NCBI GenBank assembly: GCA_964523015.1
Contig: CAZFXN010000045.1
Coordinates: 1 to 23,271 of the forward strand
Reading direction: 5' to 3'
From: JAWXBT01 sp964523015
GTDB taxonomy: Bacteria > Bdellovibrionota_C > UBA2361 > J135
Length of the DNA stretch: 23,271 nucleotides
The notes under the pieces were generated by a model. It did not search any database. It saw only the letters and a list, made by a program, of their open reading frames with translations, and was not told the DNA's origin. A program made the translations under genes and the position numbers. Below are positions 22,263 to 23,271 of the stretch, piece after piece (position 1 is the first letter of the stretch; every line of letters begins with the position of its first letter).

Positions 22263-22664
22263 GTGGTCGCCAAGGTGCTTGCTGAGATCTGCCAACTCAT
22301 CACGGTCTGGCATCATGCCCCAAAAGACGATCTCGTTGGCATTCTCCTTTGGGAGTGTCAGAAACTCGGGATCGAGCCCCAAGAGAGCGATGAGCTGTTC
22401 AGCGGAAGGTTCGATGCCGAACTGTTCGATCTTGTCTGTCATGACAACTTCACCGTATCCGAGCTCGCTCTCGGCATCATCGAAGAAGATCCGCGTCTCT
22501 TGACCAAGATCGCCAAACGGATGGACTACGGTGTCACCGAAGTGGCCAACTGCCTCACGATCGAGGGTCGGAAAGGCCTGCTCGCCAAGTTCCGGCAACT
22601 GAGGAGACAAGAGGCCCAGAACCGTCGGCTTGCGCGATTGGTTTCGGGAGCTGCTGCCAACTAG
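22263..22664 (+). CDS. hypothetical protein of GC-richer composition
   Basis: Not recognised. 133 residues from GTG 22263, which has AAAGGA 7 nt upstream. The same frame is open back through IREGISSKDPK, so the real start may be a rarer codon (ATT 22242 or ATA 22224, the latter 7 nt after AAGGAG). The product is helical and charged: AEICQLITVWHHAP, a central GRFDAELFDLVCHDNF, DPRLLTKIAKRMDYGV, and a basic FRQLRRQEAQNRRLARLV tail that might bind nucleic acid. Codons strongly prefer C or G at the third position (CTC, ATC, GTC, GCC), unlike every other gene here. A strong terminator follows 46 bp after the stop. Confidence 0.7.
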   Translation: MVAKVLAEICQLITVWHHAPKDDLVGILLWECQKLGIEPQESDELFSGRFDAELFDLVCHDNFTVSELALGIIEEDPRLLTKIAKRMDYGVTEVANCLTIEGRKGLLAKFRQLRRQEAQNRRLARLVSGAAAN

Positions 22665-22710
22665 AAGAGCTCACTAGGAGATCTACCTCCTACCTGACCG
22701 GATGATGACA

Positions 22711-22745
22711 TGGAGGCGGGCAAACATAAGAGTTGCCCGCCTCCA
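22711..22745 (+). terminator. strong intrinsic terminator-like hairpin
   Basis: TGGAGGCGGGCAA (22711-22723), loop of 9, TTGCCCGCCTCCA (22733-22745): a perfect 13-bp, GC-rich stem 46 bp after the 22664 stop. The following bases (AGATTGT, then TTTTG at 22764) are only weakly T-rich. Confidence 0.8.
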
Positions 22746-23169
22746 AGATTGTAAAAATGATACTTTTGTTCCTTACTTCTCTTTGCTTTCATTTTTGCGT
22801 TCTTCTTATTGCTTTTCTTAGCTTTTTTCTTAGCGCTATTCTTTGCAACCCCATTTTACAGAAGGTTCAATCTGGCTATCTTGTGATCTCTATCACCACC
22901 TAATAAGGCCGCCTCTTGAGTCTACCTGTCAAAACCACCTCTTAGTTTGCTTATCCCTGTCCTAATAGTGTAAAATGTCCACGAGAGGTCGATAAAATCT
23001 ATTTCTTTTCTATCCTTTCTGATTTTAAAAACAAAATTTGGGTAGTTGTATATTTTTCCGGTGTGCCGAAAAGAGCCCTCTTTTTTCGGCATATCGGACA
23101 AGCCATGTCGTTAAGCAACGTGCTTACGGCAAAAATGTTGTCTGAAAGGTTCTAAAATCGGAGGTACAT
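22746..23169. other. AT-rich leader region before the lipoprotein gene
   Basis: 424 bp without a gene. It contains a T-rich imperfect repeat at about 22796-22848 (units like TTGCTTTTCTTA), a possible sigma-70 promoter (TTGCTT 22947-22952, 18-bp spacer, TAAAAT 22971-22976), a hairpin at 23064-23091, a smaller hairpin near 23115-23130 (TAAGCA-ACG-TGCTTA), and GGAGG at 23160-23164. Confidence 0.4.
23064..23091 (+). promoter_or_regulatory. hairpin in the lipoprotein leader
   Basis: TGCCGAAAA (23064-23072) pairs with TTTTCGGCA (23083-23091) around GAGCCCTCTT. If transcription begins near 22983, this lies in a leader of nearly 190 nt and could be an attenuator or a terminator of incoming transcription; no T-run follows. 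Confidence 0.4.
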
Positions 23170-23271
23170 ATGAGCCGCCCTTGGCTCTGCTCGCTCTCAC
23201 GATCCGTTCTCGTGCTCTCGCTTCTCCTCGCTGTCTCTACCCTCACCAGCTGCAGCCACAAGCATGATGGT
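23170..23271 (+). CDS. lipoprotein, N-terminal fragment
   Basis: The window ends inside this gene; 34 residues are visible. ATG 23170 has GGAGG 5 nt upstream. The product begins MSRPWLCSLSRSVLVLSLLL and then AVSTLTSCSHKHDG: a positively charged start, a hydrophobic core and the lipobox LTSC, with Cys28 to be lipidated. Ser at +2 predicts outer-membrane sorting. The His-rich stretch after the Cys (HKHD) is noted only. Codons are GC-rich like the gene at 22263. Function unknown. Confidence 0.75.
   Translation, partial: MSRPWLCSLSRSVLVLSLLLAVSTLTSCSHKHDG

Noticed and set aside
22248..22610. 120-codon open frame antisense to the 133-residue gene
   Set aside because: The plus frame has a Shine-Dalgarno, a terminator at its 3' side and consistent C/G-ending codons, so the antisense frame is a by-product of GC-rich third positions.
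1..23271. CRISPR arrays, tRNA and rRNA genes
   Set aside because: No regularly spaced direct repeats of CRISPR size, no cloverleaf with a TTCGAAT-type arm and no rRNA sequence was seen on either strand by eye.

Overview
The window is 23 kb of an AT-rich genome (roughly 40% GC by eye) from an aerobic Gram-negative bacterium, and it contains one scaffold gap (10 N at 10975-10984). The evidence for this lifestyle is a complete caa3-type cytochrome c oxidase operon with its assembly factors (SCO, CtaB, SURF1), an oxygen-dependent class I ribonucleotide reductase, and a lipoprotein signal at the right edge. The content would fit one of the lineages formerly grouped in Deltaproteobacteria, but nothing here fixes the phylum. 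Layout: 1-170 is debris of a REP-associated transposase with a REP-like hairpin. 195-1055 is SURF1. 1210-1887 is a lytic-transglycosylase-fold protein without a signal peptide. 1926-2674 is a small HTH regulator behind two tandem palindromes, followed by a stop/start-overlapping short ORF that resembles a decayed toxin-antitoxin pair. 2729-7303 (minus) is nrdA-nrdB under two NrdR boxes. 7860-8505 (minus) is a secreted protein with a probable C-terminal frameshift. 8941-10527 (plus) is an orphan ATP-grasp ligase. 10505-17278 (minus) is the operon sco-coxB-coxA-coxC-coxD-ctaB followed by an aspartylglucosaminidase-like Ntn hydrolase interrupted by the gap. 17529-18536 (plus) is a DtxR-like metalloregulator with a Cys-rich tail, then yqeY. 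18587-21870 (minus) is two different AAA_14/DUF4143-type ATPases and a sirtuin. From about 22150 to the end the composition changes: an orphan GC-richer gene with a strong terminator, then the start of a lipoprotein gene. How the genes work together: NrdA/NrdB are a class Ic (Mn/Fe, radical-Tyr-to-Phe) reductase. All metal ligands and electron-relay residues of NrdB sit at exactly +14 relative to Chlamydia trachomatis R2, and NrdA carries three ATP-cones, so dNTP supply has allosteric control plus NrdR repression. The cox operon encodes an A2-type oxidase whose CoxB bears two tandem haem-c domains; SCO loads CuA, CtaB makes haem O, and SURF1, encoded apart, helps haem a insertion. No ctaA is present in the window. 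A DtxR-family repressor is divergent from this metal-rich operon. Most unusual signals: (i) a perfect 15-codon duplicate of the yqeY 3' end, differing only at synonymous sites, lying beyond the first ATPase gene; (ii) 14-bp tandem triplications starting at the stop codons of nrdB and coxD that place a stop in all three frames, with similar 12-15 bp repeats at other gene borders; (iii) inverted repeats embracing the start codons of both ATPase genes; (iv) the class Ic reductase and its NrdR operator, a perfect 26-bp palindrome.
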